Origin: Gerris lacustris
Taxonomy: Eukaryota > Arthropoda > Insecta > Hemiptera > Gerridae
DNA length: 64,000 bases
Assembly: GCA_951217055.1 (NCBI GenBank)
Contig: OX578281.1
Location: 26,757,101-26,821,100, forward strand
Direction of reading: 5' to 3'
Shown here piece after piece: positions 10,375-22,874 of this stretch (position 1 is its first letter; every line of letters begins with the position of its first letter). The notes beneath the pieces are model-generated. The model made no database searches. It was given only the letters and a program-made list of their open reading frames with translations, and was not told where the DNA came from. Made by a program: the position numbers and the translations under genes.

Positions 10375-13265
10375 TATCTATTTTGTTTCGTAAAAATTTG
10401 ACGTTTTTTTAAGAAGAGAATAGTGTGATGAAAATGTTTTTAATATATTCATAAAATAGGATTTTGTTGTTCGGGATAAAAAAAAATGGGATTTGGAGTC
10501 ATAATCCTGAAAGGACGAGCCAAAATCAAGTTCTGATTAAGTCCAAAAGGCGAAGTCCTAGTGAAGGCAATTGCAAACAAATTCTAAACTTTACTCATCT
10601 CTGTTTGGGTTGCTTTCATAACTCACCAAGGATTCCATCGGTTAATGGAACCTCCGGAACTAAACTAAAACTCATTTCTAGGCCCGACAATTCCCTCTTC
10701 CAAAATTTCAAAAACAAATCGATTCTACTTCTGTTTTTATTTCGAATGAAATAATGGAAAGGAAAATATATTCGGAGAGGAAGTAAAATATTATATACTT
10801 TTGTTTGTTCTACCAAAACTAATATTTTGAGCACCAACAGATTGAAAATATTTTTTAAAGAAATAATACTTCGATTAACTGAAGAAAATTAATAATTGAA
10901 TTTACAGAACCATTCTAGCCTGAACAACTAGTTTTCTTTATAAATTTATGCTAGCAGGATACCCGAGCTTAACAACTGGAGTGTTTAACAGGGTAAATTT
11001 ATGAATATATTATTATATGAATTATAATATTCATAACTTCGCTTCTAATACACTGATTCACTCAAAAAATTCATCAGAATATCCTTTGTTCATAATGACA
11101 CACAATAATCACGTATAACTACCACTTTTTACTATTTGCAAAATGTGACTCGCGCTAAAGCAACCGTACTACTCCAGATTCAGAATATGCAAGGAATTAT
11201 TAAAAAAAAAAAAAAAAAAATCCCTATTGATATGAAACTTTTTCCTCAATTTAGAATGCAACATTGTGTTGAGATATTCTTTATAATCCCCCCCCCACAA
11301 AATTGACCAAGCCCCTGTAACATTTTTCGTCTAAAAATTAGTCGCTCTAAAGGTCGATTAAGACTAATAAAAATTATTAATAGGATTTTTATTTTATTTT
11401 TCTAAACAGCTAACTAAACATTAGATAACATTTGAATCAAAATTACTAAATGAATCCACATTATTTTATAATCGGTCTTACTTGCTTCTAGTTTATAATT
11501 GTGTAGATTATTTAATGGTGTTCCTGATAAGGCATGTATACCAATCTTTATTCAAACTCGATCAATAATAGTAATTTAACTAATTTTTAATTAAAAAGCA
11601 TTATTTGTTTCTGTTTGTCCATTTTACCGCCCTCTTGAAAATATGAGAAAAATGTACATAACAATAATTACTGCATGCATCATAAATTGAATTCATTACT
11701 TTGACATTTGTTCCCCCCCCCTCCCCCCTTCACCTGTTTACCAAAATTTAAATTTTAAAGTATTTATTTAAAAGTGACCTTCTCTGGTTTTGAAGGTAAA
11801 GTGTGCAAATTGTCATCACGATCGAAATAAATTTATAATTTTCATAAAAGACGTAGGTACACACAGACATTCTTCTTTGTATACTTCAAAGATAAATATA
11901 TAACAAAATAACTCAAGGATCGGTCAAAATCAACGCCAATGAAACGGTATATTTTTAAGTTCATCTTAATCATGAGTCTTCCTTAAATCGTAAATTCTGT
12001 GCAAAGTCTTTTTGGGGATTTGACCTTACTTATGCATTATAGAATTTGAGCTGAAAAATACTTCGATCTCGATACAATTAGTACCTTGTAATAAACTTTT
12101 CTCACGTAAAGTACATAATCTGGTGTTGTCCATAATAATATATATTTAAATTATCTATCTATTATGATAGACATGAAATTTTTAGTGAAAATGTTATCAA
12201 CATTTGGAGTTAAAATAATTCCTCCCAGCCGGCGCAGCGCTGGAAAGCCAAACCCGACATCTCACTATTTACAACATCGCCATTTTCTCAGAATCTAGAT
12301 TTTTCCTAGGAAATCAACTTATTTGGCTAAATTCGTATTTAAATGGACTAGGAAATAAAAATATTCAATTTGTAACCAAAATCTTGGAAAGTGTTCTAAA
12401 ATAATAATATTTCCAAAATGTTATAGTGTAAACATTTATTGATTTCGCCTCAGACATTAAATCTTTTAAATCCATCAAAATTGAATTTTTCCGCTACAAA
12501 ATACTATTTCTTTCAAACACTATGTTATTAGTAAGTAAAAACGTGATAATTATGATTTTTTGAAATGAAATTAATATATTTAGGGTCCATGATTTTTCTA
12601 TCTACGATTTGATTTAAGGGTTTTTTTCTTAATGTTGAACATGGTTCGAGGAGTATTCATGGCTTCTGTGAGAACAATAACAAGAGAAAAAGGTCAGGGG
12701 TCAAATTTCAATTGTAAAGTGCAGCCTCTCAAACTTTCTCTTCCCTCCCCTTCCTAAGTTAAAAGGCTCGAGGAAATTGTGGGGAAAACTAAGTGGAAAT
12801 AGAAAACCTGGAGGGCGAGCAGAAAAGAGAACCTTTTTTCTCCGGTGAAATCAATAGTATATCCTTACAGGTTAAGCACAGGTTTTTCACCAAGAAACAA
12901 AGTTCTATCCTGTCTTGCTCTCGTAAAATCAACAAATTAAAACAATATAAATTTAAAGTCGATTAAAATGTCATATTCATTCCACAAAACAACCTGAGCA
13001 AGTAATGAATAAGATTCGGCGCAATTATTGTGATCATTGATGATCTTAAAAGTGGATATTCCCTCCCGTCCTGTATCAACCCTGGAATGCTAGTGGTAAA
13101 TGGATGGCTGGTAATACAAAACCATCGTTCTATTCGACTAACATACGTGGATAATAAAATTTTAGGTTTGAAACTACACTTTTATAAACAGAAAACTATA
13201 AGAATAAGTAAGTAAACAAATAAGTTAGTAGAAACATCAGAATACATCTAAAATTAAGTGAACAT
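10375..13265. other. Unrecognised AT-rich DNA
   Basis: No gene is visible. Small items are a poly-A run near 11201-11220, C9 runs at 11288-11296 and 11713-11721, and a diverged HINE-interior fragment near 11640-11715. A 'GACCTTCTCTGGTTTTGAAGG' block near 11775-11890 recurs, diverged, at about 38.41-38.53 and 48.25-48.30 kb. A purine-rich patch spans about 12.66-12.85 kb. Confidence 0.45.
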
Positions 13266-13269
13266 TAAG

Positions 13270-13390
13270 TGCCCCAGGCCACTGGCCCAAGGACCTAGGC
13301 TCGATACTCCAGGCCCCAAGTTAGTGGCCACTGTCCTCTGGCCAAAGGCCAATCACCCTAGGCCCATTGCCCCAGGCCACAGGCCAATTC
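13270..13390. repeat. Irregular GGCC-rich minisatellite
   Basis: Degenerate units of about 17-20 bp are built on CCAGGCC, CACTGGCC and CCTAGGC. They form a GC-rich island of about 120 bp in AT-rich DNA. Many adjacent half-sites are palindromic (GGCCACTGGCC-like). Confidence 0.75.
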
Positions 13391-14295
13391 ATTCCGTACC
13401 AATTAATTACTAAACGTCAGTCGAATCAACGAAGTAGCTTTGACGGGAATATACAAGAAAACGAGTTTGTGCTCAAAATGACTTCTACTGCTACGCTGCC
13501 AGGTGTGTTACCAACCAGTACAAGCACTACAGAAGGGTGGGGTACCCATGACTATCACATATGAGCGTGGAAGGTTATGTGTCAAACTGCGCTCGTCTAT
13601 TCAACTGCCACTACCATTCTAGGGTTAAACAGGATGGATCCCTAGGGGGTAAGAGATGTTTCACACTAATGATCGTACCAAGTTGGGCGTGTGAAGTGAC
13701 TGAATTCCTGTCGTCCTGTATTAAACACGATGATGGGTTTGCTCGACACACACATCTACGTCCTCCTGTGCTTCATTCATACCCTTTCATAAGGGGGGGG
13801 GGGGTTTCTTGCGTTGTTCGTAAGGAATGGGAGTAGTAAAAACTGCTCCCATTCCTTCCTTATTCATTTATATCCCCCCACACCCAATGTGGTATATTTC
13901 TCCTATCTATATCGTTCCTATCATCGAAAATGTAAAACGGTCATTGTTAGGTTCGTGAGGAAGTTGAAGTGATATACCCAAAAAAGGCATTATTTTAAAT
14001 TATGTTGATGAGGGTATGTAAAAATACAACGAAGGGAAAGAGCAGTGGCAATATTCAAAGTTTTTAAATCCGTAAAGCAAAATTCGGTAGGAGTAAGAGT
14101 AGGTTTATAGTTTGAGAGCAGTTCGATAACAAGTCCACAGAAGTGAATACAACAGTGTACGAATAGAGAATGAAGCCTGGTCGCCTGGTCTCGAGATCCC
14201 TAGGCTCACTGTGCTATTGAAGAGGTAGGTCAAATAGAGAGGTGGGGGAACCAAGCCACCTCCTATTCCCCTCTTCTATATCTCCCTCTCCGCGT
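13391..14295. other. Unrecognised DNA
   Basis: Open frames of 65 and 91 codons (13367-13564 and 13561-13836, plus) show no recognisable domain. The second crosses a G12 run at 13793-13804. No splice or promoter structure could be supported. Confidence 0.4.
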
Positions 14296-14299
14296 TCTC

Positions 14300-14757
14300 T
14301 CCATAATAAAAACTATTAATAGTTTTAGCGCTGTCGTTGTTGGTTTTACTAAAAAATATATAATATTGTATTTGAAAAAATGTTTGTCCTATGAATAGAT
14401 CAAGTTAGATTTTCTTCCCGACCTAAATTTCCAATTTTAATTTTGAAGGCCACGTTCACGCGAGCGTTGCGCGCGAACGCTTAGGCAGACACGTTGTCCA
14501 AACTAACTCGTCCTGTTTTTGGTAAAATGAACATGTCTACCAAATTTCATCAAAATCGGTCAACTTTTACTCAAGTTATCGTCATACGTTTCAGACACAT
14601 AGAAGGGTTCGCGGACACACAGACTCGAGACCAAAAATATTCCCTGCTGTCTGAAACGGATTTCAGTCTTGGAATTTTTAAAATCGAAGACATCAAAGTT
14701 TTTCGTTCTCAAAAGTGAACACAATGCTTCCGTTACTACTTCGGTAAGCTCAGAAGC
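14300..14757 (+). repeat. HTR repeat, subfamily 2, 5'-shortened
   Basis: The copy contains AATAGTTTTAGCG, the CpG-rich 'CACGCGAGCGTTGCGCGCGA' block and AACATGTCTACCAAATTTCA. It ends with the hairpin at 14725-14754, disrupted by a CTAC substitution at the loop. The end with GTGGCACA is missing. The overlapping 74-codon frame is a by-product. Confidence 0.8.
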
Positions 14758-15361
14758 AAAAAGGAATTAAGTTCAAAGTTACGTTTCATTCACACACGCA
14801 TTCATACAAATTAAAAGTTAAGTTAATACAAAAAAATTGTTTCGCATTCAAAACAATCATTCACATACACATTCACACAGAATTTAAAATAATAAATAAT
14901 TAAATGATGACAGCATGCTGCGGCGAGGCGTAGGTACGTATGTTGCTGACGTCTTCGATCCGGACTTGATGATATTTAAAGATGTGTAAAATTGAATTTA
15001 GCTGAGGGCCCTGAAACTAACTTGAAAAGGTTAAATGAGGAAATTATAACATGTTAAATTAAGTAGACACGTGTACCTGTGGGCGTCGGAAAGCTTTAAG
15101 CAACGACCTGATCAGTAGCGTGTCAAAAGTCAAGTCGGGCGAATATATATGCATATATCATATATCCCCAATATAATATGATATATGCATATGCACATTC
15201 CATCGCTTAATTCAATTATGCTCGTTATCCAGCACAAGCAAGCTGAGTGATGCCTTATTTTAACGTAAAGACTAAGCGAGGGAGGTTGCATCCAACAGGT
15301 TATGCCAATTCACGATCCTTTTACATTATGTGTAAAAAAATGTCGTAGCTGTAAATATATT
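14758..15361. other. AT-rich DNA with a TA-rich hairpin
   Basis: An imperfect hairpin at about 15148-15192 pairs GCATATATCATAT with ATATGATATATGC. Nothing else is recognisable. Confidence 0.5.
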
Positions 15362-15850
15362 TACCTACGATTGATACGAAATAAAAACATTATATCTCTG
15401 TTTAGATGCGCAGAAAGTGATTCATTTCGTAGTTGTATTCATTGTACATGCGCGTTCGTAATGTTCTTTCTCTGAAGAAAGAGGAATTCTTCACCTTAAC
15501 GCACGATTAGCGAGTTTGTTTACATTTAACAAAACTAATTTGCTGCTTGTTTAATTAAAGTAACTGTTTGTATCGAGTTTTTAGTGAAAAACAAGTGGTT
15601 TAAGTGATTATTACAAAAATTATGAGAATAATACTCCTCCCGAAATAATTAATGAATCCGGCACAAAATACAACTAATGAATTAATGTCATCTTTATCAA
15701 AAGAGAAATACGAACGTACCTAATGTACAGGAAGGTTATTAAATATTGTTTTTCTGTATTTATTATTAAAATCCAACAATTGTAGATAAAATACTACCCT
15801 CGCTGTCGCTCGGGTGAAAACTCCACACTCGCATGCAAAATTCTACTTTC
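15362..15850 (+). pseudogene. Crypton-like element fragment, copy 1
   Basis: This stretch is collinear with 59.07-59.59 kb. Shared blocks include CTACGATTGATACGAAATA, GCACGATTAGCGAGTTTGTT, ATCGAGTTTTTAGTGAAAAA and CTCGCTGTCGCTCGGGTG. A broken reading frame near 15611-15720 gives NNTPPEIIN and then LMSSLSKEKYERTY. The S-[KR]-EKYERTY pattern resembles the N-terminal region of arthropod Crypton-like tyrosine-recombinase proteins, recalled from family knowledge rather than searched. Stops and small indels break the frame, and the catalytic domain is absent. Confidence 0.5.
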
Positions 15851-17345
15851 CGCACTAGACGCGTAATGTGCTATTAAGTTGACGAAAGTTTTAAAGAAGG
15901 TTTAAGCTAAATAGTGCCATTGTTAGCAAAAATTGGTACAAAATGTAATAAAGTAAAAAAAAAAAAAAAAAAAAATGTAAAATACAAGAAATGTAAAATA
16001 TAAAATTAAAGAACGGTTGGTCTCATGCAAGGTGTAACGAGCGTATAATTTCTATGAATATTACTTATCTATGACGGGTATTACACGATACTTGACATTG
16101 CTTTTCAACTACACTTAGCACATTATCTTCTACCACCTTTTGTTCTTTCTATTTAAAGGAAATAGGAAGGTAAAAAAGTAAAGTTGGCAATTTTAAAGTG
16201 GCGGAAAAAAATGCTAATTGTGTCCCTGACCCCATACAAAGAGTAACCAAGGTTTTCTCAATACCACCCGAAGGGCACATTTCCAAACCTCAAACAACCA
16301 GGTTAGAGCACTTTTCAACGCTTTACTTGAAAAAAATAGGATTAGAAAAGGGTTTTCCGACGGGAAAAGTGCTCTTAGACGCGGCTTTATCTAGGACGGA
16401 AAATCGACATCCGGACACTTTGCACTAGTTGAATTTAAAACCAGTATCATTAACATTTTAAACAAGGGGCCGAGCTTTTCCAAGAAAACATCATGAGGGG
16501 GCTCAAGGGAAAACGTGAAAACGGCCCCGAGCAAAACTCCAAGGTGGATCTAAATTCAAACAAAGCACTGGAGGGGTTTTCCCAACCAGCAACATTACAC
16601 TCTGGAAAATCTCCTCTAATTAGTAAATAAATTTACATACAAAAACAACAACTTTTAACTTAACATTTACAAATGAAATTAAGAAAAAACTCAACAACTT
16701 AACTTTAATACAACAAAGTTGTTAACATTTGCAAACGATTTTTTATTAATGCAAATTAGTATGAATATAAACTGTTTACACTATAGTTAATCACTAACTC
16801 AAAGTCATTAGGCTACCACAACGAAAGCTGATCTAAATTTTAAATTAAAATGTGTCAAAAAGAAGAAGAAGGGAAAAAACTATTGTTATACTATATTATA
16901 ATAAATTAATAATCATAATAATAATGTTATTATGAAATTTGTTTAGGATGCGTAGGCAAAAATGAGAACCCTTAAATATCCCTGCGCGTGTCAGTCTGTA
17001 ACGCTCCTGATCTTCTAAAGTACACAACACAAACAAAGATTTTAAACTTTGCAGTTCTGTTATGTGTAATAACCCAAAATCTGAAAAATTACAAGGAGGC
17101 CGGAAGCCACAAAAAATTATCCCTAAAAAGCTAGGGTTTGAGTATTAGGGGTTGAAATTTCTTTTTTAACGGCAATGCATTATGTGGGGTGATAAATGAA
17201 AGAAGACGATGCCTTTAGTACAAAGATATTTTTGGTTTCGTATAATTTTCAATACAGCTTTGATTTTTCCAATTTAGTGCTTTGCACTGTGTCCTTGAAA
17301 CCTACGTTTTTTATGTCCCCTCCTCTATTTTTTAATAAATAAAAA
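15851..17345. other. Unrecognised AT-rich DNA
   Basis: A poly-A run (15957-15975) and a purine-rich patch with GGAAAA motifs (about 16.44-16.62 kb) are present. A 76-codon frame at 16198-16428 uses GTG as its first codon and has no recognisable domain. Confidence 0.45.
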
Positions 17346-17346
17346 A

Positions 17347-17943
17347 TAGACTGCCAATTGGTGGGGCACAAAGCTTCCTCGCATCCTATCCACGTACTGT
17401 ATTGATTTTATGCTTTTTTTTAAAGCCATTATTGTCTAATTTGTTTAATTGTTTCCCCGTTCTTTAATCTGTCAAAATTGTTTTAATTTTTTATATGAAT
17501 TAAAGTATCAATTAAGCAAACGTTAAAGAGCGCAGACGGTTCAAAATAATCTTGGGATATCTGCGGGTTACTTTCGATAAACTGTAAAAGTTGCATACAA
17601 ATCAGATGAGTACTTTTGAAGCTATAGGTGTAAATAGATGAATGTTTGTGCTCATGTGGAAGAGAAACAAATAAGCGCAGAAAAATGAAACTTATATGGG
17701 ACCAACAATGGGCTAATTATGACCTACCATCTAAATTTCATTAAAATCGGACGTGTAGTTTTTAAAATCTGTTGGTTCGCAAAAATCGAACGACAGACCG
17801 ACAGACAAACACGGAACCAATAATGTTCCCTGATGTCTGAAACGGATTTCTGTCTTGGAATTTTTGAAATCGGAGACCTAAAATATTTTCGTTCTTCGAA
17901 ACGATTACATAACGAGCACGTTACCTTCGGTAAGCTCGGAAGG
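17347..17943 (+). repeat. HTR repeat, full-length copy, subfamily 1
   Basis: The copy runs from ATAGACTGCCAATTGGTG and the CAAAGCTTCCTCGCATCC end through the subfamily 1 blocks CTGTCAAAATTGTTTTAAT, AACAATGGGCTAATTATGAC, TCGCAAAAATCGAACGACAG and TGATGTCTGAAACGGATTTC. It ends with a slightly mutated hairpin and A-rich tail. At about 600 bp it is the best complete copy of this subfamily. Confidence 0.85.
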
Positions 17944-18364
17944 AAAAAAAGCATAGAAATTCTTTGTCAAAAAACAATAGACGTTTTTTAAGGAATTTTT
18001 AACAGTTTGAGAGGAAAAAATGTTCTCCCAACAAATCTTTAAAAAAAATTATCTTAGGAACGCTATACACTTCGGAATAGTTTCATTGCGTTTTGACAGT
18101 AAATATACATAAAAAAAGCGTCTGTTTTACGTCATTATAACATTATGGTTCACAAGTTATAGACAAAACAATCAATTATATGACCGCCATCTTGTTACTT
18201 ACTGGTTAGCGAACTCATTCTATTAGATAAATTGCCTACAGACCCTTTGTGTGGGCTGAAAGCACATACTTGGTCAATTTTTTAAATTGTTGTTTCTTTT
18301 ACGTGCCAAACAACACATAATTATGTGTTAAGTTATCAAGTTATGTGTTTATGTTAAGTTTAGG
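17944..18364. other. Unrecognised AT-rich DNA
   Basis: No gene, hairpin or repeat relation was recognised. Confidence 0.4.
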
Positions 18365-18512
18365 ATATTGACGGGGGATCTACTTTACTCATCAGCTCGA
18401 TGAGATCATCAGTGTGAAACATAAGACCTCTCTGGCAGTCCTTTACCAAATATATCAGTGTTTTGACCTAGGATATAGGCGGCGAAGTACCATTCGGCTA
18501 CGCCGGTCCCCA
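18365..18512 (-). mobile_element. tRNA-derived SINE, family 2
   Basis: Read on the minus strand from about 18512, the head is GGGACCGGCGTAGCCGAATG, then a TTCGCCGCCTATATCC anticodon-arm region and AGGTC. The GTAGCCGAATGG box resembles a Pol III A box. The B box is degraded. A body with GGACTGCCAGAGAGGTC and a hairpin-like GATGATCTCATCGAGCTGATG follows. No second copy was seen in the window. Confidence 0.5.
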
Positions 18513-18514
18513 TT

Positions 18515-18945
18515 ATAATTATAATTAATACTAGACATCGCGTGGCTCTATCATTAAAGCGAGAGTAATGCAATATAAATATTAATTGATTAAGAAAATA
18601 GCTAATAAAGATGAGTTGATAGTTAAAGAGAATGCTTGTAATAGATCGGAGTGTAGTGGGTGAGAAGGGGTCTTTTTATTAGTTTCCTTATAAAAGTTGT
18701 TTATAACTTACGTGTTATAAATGTTATACTTTTATAACTTACATGTTCCGGCCATCTTCATTTCAACTATTATAAAATGTATCACTACACTACTTACTAA
18801 TATTTCTATCAAGCTGAAATTTTACATGCCTATTTAAATTGTACTTTAGACGATTTATATGAAGTTCAATTAAAATCGTTAAATTAAAACGTAAAATATC
18901 GATAAAAACGTTATTTTCTCTACTTTAAACGTTTAGAACCGCTTT
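18515..18945. other. Unrecognised AT-rich DNA
   Basis: Nothing identifiable apart from short internal repetition of TTATAACTTA-type sequence near 18.70-18.75 kb. Confidence 0.4.
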
Positions 18946-18949
18946 AATA

Positions 18950-19275
18950 GTTTAAAATTAAACGATATTTATTAATTCATAGCGGTGTCACTGTTTGTTT
19001 TAATAAAAAAAATGTGTGTGTAGAAAATATTCGTCTCATTGAATAGGTGATGATAGAATCCTTTCCCGTCCTTAAATTCCAATTTTATATTTGAAGTTCA
19101 CGTTTACGCGAGTGATGCGCGCAAAGCTTAAACGCTTAGACGGATAACGCTGTCCAACGAACTTAGCCAGAGCATTAGTATAAGGAGCATGTATACTAAA
19201 TTTAAACTAAATCGGCCAACTTTTACTAATGTTTTCGTCAGACACGTGAACGTTACTGACAGACAGAAAGGATTC
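18950..19275 (+). repeat. HTR repeat, subfamily 2, truncated at both ends
   Basis: The blocks TTCATAGCGGTGTCACTG, the CTCATTGAATAGGTGATGA block, CACGTTTACGCGAGTGATGC and a diverged GTCCAACGAACTTAGCC are present. The copy stops in the GACAGACAG tract before the hairpin. Confidence 0.7.
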
Positions 19276-19394
19276 ATATTTTATTGAATGTAAGAAGCTC
19301 GCTTCATTAATATGTATTGTAAATAGAAAACGTGACTAAAATATTAAGAATCAAGCTAATTGTATAATAATTTCAAGATAAAAAAATCTTTTTA

Positions 19395-20013
19395 TATACT
19401 GCGTTTTTAAATTTTCTGTTGAATCGTATGTAATGTTGATAATAATTATAATTGTTATTGTTGTATAATATATAATGTTAGTTAAAAAAAAAAAATAGTT
19501 CCGAATTTATTTACTTCACATAAATGACAACCATCTAGAGAACTGATCTTAAACCTATAAAAGAACAAATATTTGTACAACGGATCTCCCCATCACCAAA
19601 TCTAAACCGTGCCATTGATAGATTTGAAATAATATTAATAATATAATCGATAAATAATATAATCGATATATTTCCTGTTTTGTAGTCATTCAATGTTTCT
19701 AGTAAAAAATCACAAATTTGAAACCCGTCAAAATAAAGATTGTAAATACTATGGGATATGTCAAAATAAATAAAATAACTTGAGGATTTTTTCCGGACTA
19801 ACTTTCCACAAAGCAAAATTTGCTGAAAACTAATTAAATTCTGCTGAAAGATGGCTAAAAGTATTAAAATAATGCATTGTTACTGTGTTCTGAGCTATGA
19901 TAAAAGTTTCAAATGTCTAGCTATTCAGGAAGTTAGTTAAAAATCGATTGCCAGATTTGTACCGGACAAACAAACAAACAAGAAAGCAAGCTAATAAAAA
20001 CGTAGTAAAAATA
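19395..20013 (+). repeat. Repeat B, copy 1
   Basis: This copy is collinear at high similarity with 43.68-44.37 kb. Shared blocks include AGTTCCGAATTTATTTACTT, CTATGGGATATGTCAAAA, GGATTTTTTCCGGACTAACT, AAGTATTAAAATAATGCATT and a final GGACAAACAAACAAACAAG. No open frame is conserved between copies and there are no terminal inverted repeats. The class is unknown. It could be an uncharacterised LINE tail or other interspersed repeat. Confidence 0.8.
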
Positions 20014-20519
20014 ATGATAATATATACATATACATCATATCATTCTTCTATTATTCTGTGAAAAAAGATTAATATGTAGGTAAAAAATAAAATTGAAAAA
20101 TGTAGTTTGATTGACAAGCTAAAAAAATATATAATAATGAAATGAAGTATATATATATAGGTTACTATTGACTGGGATTTAAAGATCTCATGTCAATAGT
20201 TTACACACTGCAATGCATACAATACATAGTTACTCAAAAATCTAAAAATGAGGACTTTAAAATTTTTAAATAAATTACATTTATATTGTAATATTATTCT
20301 ATTCTACAATGCTAAACTCTATTTATATTGTATTATAGATAAGAACATGAAAAGCATACTTTCTTTAGGAAATAAAGAAGGATTTACACTATTCATCCAT
20401 AAGACATGTAAATCCTTTCAATGGTCCTAAGAGGGTTTTCACTAAGAGAATTCTTATTTAGTAGGTGTATTTACAAGACGTCTAATTTTTCACTCTTATT
20501 TCCTTAATACGTATTATCT

Positions 20520-20602
<83 letters not shown>

Positions 20603-20690
20603 ATATATAAAAAATAGGATATTTGATCATATGAAATATGAACACTAGTGATTTCACTACAGGATTTTTGTTCTAGGTGATATTTCTGAC
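20014..20690. other. AT-rich DNA with a (TA)n array
   Basis: A TA microsatellite spans about 20526-20611. A short near-duplication, TCTATTTATATTGTATTATA and TTTATATTGTAATATTATTC, lies near 20.28-20.34 kb. No gene is visible. Confidence 0.6.
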
Positions 20691-20693
20691 TAA

Positions 20694-20860
20694 GGCCGCT
20701 CCCTCACTTGTCGGTACGATATCGGTGCGGTATCGGTAAGCTAGTATGCCGATACGGTAAGATTCTTTACCGAGCGCCTATATGTTTTACCAATTCGGTA
20801 CAGATTCTTTACCGCGCGGTAAAGAATCTGTACCGAATCAGTATAAGAAGAATCCGTTAT
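20694..20860. mobile_element. Truncated palindromic MITE with a perfect 46-bp palindrome
   Basis: The left terminus-like text GGCCGCTCCCTCACTTGTCG leads into repeated CGGTAYGATATCGGT motifs. A perfect palindrome lies at 20793-20838, centred on CCGCGCGG, with arm ATTCGGTACAGATTCTTTAC. To the right, similarity stops about 10 bp past the palindrome, so the right terminus is missing. Confidence 0.65.
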
Positions 20861-20869
20861 AAGAAAAAG

Positions 20870-22435
20870 TGAAATAAAAATAAAGTTTTTACAAAAATAT
20901 TATTAGTGATAAAGAAATAATCTGAGAAAAAACTATTTATATATATTATATTAAACTTTAAAATAGGGGGGTACAACGGAAAAAAACATCAATTGCAGAG
21001 ATAAGATCAGGTTACCAACTAACTGGAATTATAAGGTGGAACAGAAAGACCATATGGGTTTATAGAAACCAGGCAATAGCTTCCCGATATCCATCAAAAC
21101 CGCTTTATTAAACCACCAATGGCTAACCGGTATTTTTTCTTGGGCTAGCTCGGAAAGGCCGGTATATCGTCTGCAGACCAATATTTCATTTAGATGACCC
21201 CCTCCCCTCCTTCCCAATACCCCAGCGAACCTTGTCCTAAAAATACTTTTTCATATTACGAGCTGATCCGGATATTTGTCTTTTTTTGTGCAATTCTTTT
21301 TCCTAAGGACATTTTGTTAAGAATGGGTTAAATCTGTAATATTGTATAAGTGATATTATTTGAAAAATAGCTTCTAGAATTTCTTACATATTTTTGTAAA
21401 ATACTGATAGTTTATATAAGAAAAAATATCATAACTTCATAAATTATTTCAAAGCAAGCAAATTTGTCGTTACTAATATTAACATTTTTTATAGCCGAAT
21501 AAATTTTAATACATCTTATATCATTCATACCACCAGGGTGTGGCAGAATGGACTCCCATTTTTCAAAAATAAAACGGAAAAAAGGTAAGAAAAACAATGT
21601 TATTTCTGAAAACAACATGAAATTATGTTTATCTACGACTTGCTAATAACAGGGCGGGAAGTGTTAGTTCCCTCCTATGGGAGTGAAAAAACAATCATAT
21701 CAAGTTAAAAGGTATTTTTTTTAGGTATTCTTTAAGTAATATGTTGGTAGTAAAGTTTTTCAGCTGTTTAGCTAATTTTTCGGGAAGGTTACTTTAGGTT
21801 ATCATACAAAGTCTTTAAATTAAAAACAAACCATTGAAAGTGTTTGTTATAAAAAGTGTATACTTAGTATAAAAAGTTTTCCTTCGGCAGTGCCTCAGGA
21901 GAAAACTTAACCTCGAGCAGGAAAACATACTTCTCTCCCTTGTTGCGTAAAAAACTATTTATCAACCTAGGTTTTAAACATTTTATCCTACAAATAGCGG
22001 CCGTGAATTAGCAATCTACATCCGAAGTTGTTGTTAAGTTTTTCATCGCGCTCTCCAGTATACCTGAAGAAATACTGGCCATTTCTTCTCTTATCGCCTC
22101 CTTAAATTTTTCGAGAATGATTTGCGTAAACCTCAGCTTTCATGTAGCCCCTAAAGACAAAATTGCTGCGGGAGATAAAACAGGAGAACGAGGTAGCCAC
22201 TTAACCTTTTCCCGGAACGAAATCAATTGGGAAATTGAAAACCAATCCCGGAAATATTTAGCGATTATTATGTAGCGACATCTAAACTCAACACTCAACA
22301 AATTACTCATTTATAACACCCTAATTAAGCTCATAATGGTACTGTATTAAACTCTAGGGTTGCTTTGAGCGTTTTAACTCCTATAATATTCAGTCCTAAT
22401 GGTCCAAATAGTTTAATAGTGCTTTTAAAGACCAT
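20870..22435. other. Unrecognised AT-rich DNA
   Basis: Short open frames around 21.03-21.22 and 21.41-21.62 kb (minus) have no recognisable domain. A patch rich in GGAAAA and TTTTCC occurs at about 21.88-22.25 kb. Confidence 0.45.
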
Positions 22436-22439
22436 CATT

Positions 22440-22870
22440 GTGTTTATTTAATTTTCCCCCGAATTTTTTTAAATCTATCAAAATTGATTTGAGTTTTTAA
22501 ATGAATTTAAGTATTAATTTAGCAATATTCAAAGAACCCATACGGTTGAAATTAATCTGGAGCTATCTGCGGTCTACTTTTGACAATCAAGGTGCAAATA
22601 AATGTATGCATGGGGAAGAGAAGTAAAATGCGCAGTAAGTTCAAATTTATATGGGATCAACCATGGACTAATTATGACCTACCATCCAAATTCATTAAAA
22701 TTGGACAAGTAGTTTTTCAGATATGTTGGTTCGCAAAAATTGAGCGAACACAGACAGACACAAAACCAAAAATGTTCTTTGATGTCTGAAACTGATTTTG
22801 TCTTGGAATTTTTGAAATCGGAGACATAAAAAAATCACATAGCTTCCGTTACCTTGGTAAGCTTGAAAGT
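22440..22870 (+). repeat. HTR repeat, subfamily 1, 5'-shortened
   Basis: The copy starts with CTATCAAAATTGATTTGAG, then TACGGTTGAAATTAATCTGG and a CTACCATCCAAATTCATTAA block. It ends in a decayed hairpin (GCTTCCGTTACC, then GGTAAGC) at about 22852-22866. Confidence 0.75.
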
Positions 22871-22874
22871 AAAA

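Noticed and set aside
15148..15192. TA-rich hairpin as a separate MITE
   Set aside because: It is short, low-complexity and without recognisable ends or duplication. It is probably slippage-derived.
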